From: an uncultured Gemmobacter sp.
GTDB taxonomy: Bacteria; Pseudomonadota; Alphaproteobacteria; Rhodobacterales; Rhodobacteraceae
Direction of reading: 5' to 3'
Assembly (NCBI GenBank): GCA_937983495.1
Contig: CALKAA010000360.1
Span: 1 to 5,484 of the forward strand
Length of the DNA: 5,484 nucleotides
In this document: positions 4,993 to 5,484 of the stretch, piece by piece
How positions within the stretch are numbered: the stretch's first letter is position 1
Layout of the letters: each line of letters starts with the position of its first letter
Position numbers and translations under genes: made by a program
Notes under the pieces: generated by a model
Databases searched by the model: none
The model's input: the letters and a program-made list of their open reading frames with translations, nothing else
What the model was told of the DNA's origin: nothing

Positions 4993-5484
4993 CCGCTGCT
5001 GACAAACCCAATATGATCGAGTTCCGGGACGTTCACAAATATTACGGCGAGTATCACGCGCTGCGCGGGATCAATGCCACGATCCGGGCGGGCGAGTTTT
5101 TCTCGCTGCTCGGGCCCTCGGGCTGCGGCAAGACGACGCTTTTGCGCACCATTGCGGGGTTCGAGGATATTTCCTCGGGTGCGGTGATGATCGACGGCAA
5201 GTCGATGGCCGATGTGCCGGCCAATGTGCGGCCCACCAATATGGTGTTCCAAAGCTATGCGATCTTCCCGCATCTGACGGTGGAGGAAAACGTGGGTTTC
5301 GGCCTGCGCCGCGATCCGCGCAGCAAGGAGGAGAAAGCCAAGGCCGTGGCCGAGGCGCTGGAGATGGTCGGCCTCAAGGGCTATGGCAAGCGCGCGGCAC
5401 ACGCGCTGTCGGGCGGCCAACGCCAGCGGGTCGCGCTGGCCCGCGCGCTGATCCTGAAGCCCAAGGTGCTGCTGCTGGACGAAC
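4989..5484 (+). CDS. ABC transporter ATP-binding protein, PotA-like (partial, runs off the window)
   Basis: This is the motor subunit that hydrolyses ATP for the two permeases. Only the first 165 codons are present, of roughly 350-380 expected. Visible motifs in order are Walker A GPSGCGKT (42-49), Q-loop Gln88 (VFQSYAIFPHLTV), the signature LSGGQRQRVALARAL (140-154) and Walker B VLLLDE (160-165) with catalytic Glu165 at the very edge. All key residues are intact. The start is GTG at 4989, overlapping the permease stop as GTGA, because a perfect GGAGG (4978-4982) lies six bases upstream; Met9 is the alternative. The missing C-terminal part should hold the TOBE regulatory domain of this family. 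The motif pattern fits the Pot/Fbp/CysA type of importer ATPase, and context makes PotA most likely. Confidence 0.93.
   Translation, partial: MTAADKPNMIEFRDVHKYYGEYHALRGINATIRAGEFFSLLGPSGCGKTTLLRTIAGFEDISSGAVMIDGKSMADVPANVRPTNMVFQSYAIFPHLTVEENVGFGLRRDPRSKEEKAKAVAEALEMVGLKGYGKRAAHALSGGQRQRVALARALILKPKVLLLDE

Overview
The window looks like chromosomal DNA of a GC-rich alphaproteobacterium, most likely of the Rhodobacter/Paracoccus group (Rhodobacterales). The reasons are strong G/C preference at third codon positions, an S9 protein with a long Ala/Pro-rich N-terminal extension, a DUF1127 small protein, and the general character of the MocR and Pot-type genes. The genus cannot be fixed from this sequence alone. 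I see no insertion sequence, tRNA, rRNA or CRISPR array.

Region 1 (1-1236) holds the ribosomal protein operon rplM-rpsI (L13-S9) on the + strand. A 5' leader with several mutually exclusive GC-rich hairpins precedes it, and a near-perfect intrinsic terminator ends it. The first ~75 bases may be the tail of an upstream gene, but no frame is convincing. Region 2 (1257-1640) holds a small DUF1127 gene on the - strand with its own intrinsic terminator, converging on rpsI. Its 85-bp upstream region is shared with a divergent regulator and contains two exact 12-bp direct repeats 31 bp apart, the arrangement expected for a MocR-type binding site. Region 3 (1641-3047) holds a full-length MocR/GntR regulator: a winged helix-turn-helix fused to a PLP-dependent aminotransferase-like domain with its Schiff-base lysine intact.

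Region 4 (3048-3295) is a 248-bp non-coding stretch before an ABC transporter operon. It is not featureless. It contains a long interrupted inverted repeat (3161-3244), an 11-bp hairpin (3251-3278), a candidate upstream ORF with a good ribosome binding site, and an 8-base segment (3166-3173) exactly complementary to the first permease gene's Shine-Dalgarno region. This resembles a switchable mRNA leader and is the most interesting part of the window. Region 5 (3296-5484) holds a PotB-like permease, a PotC-like permease and the first 165 codons of a PotA-like ATPase, joined by 4-base ATGA and GTGA overlaps. They would form the membrane and motor parts of an importer of the spermidine/putrescine type. 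The periplasmic binding protein is not in the window, so the substrate is inferred only from family.

The MocR gene lies directly upstream of the transporter on the same strand with no clear terminator between them, so a functional link is plausible. However, the direct repeats of the MocR promoter are not repeated before the transporter. Control of the transporter may instead lie in its structured leader.
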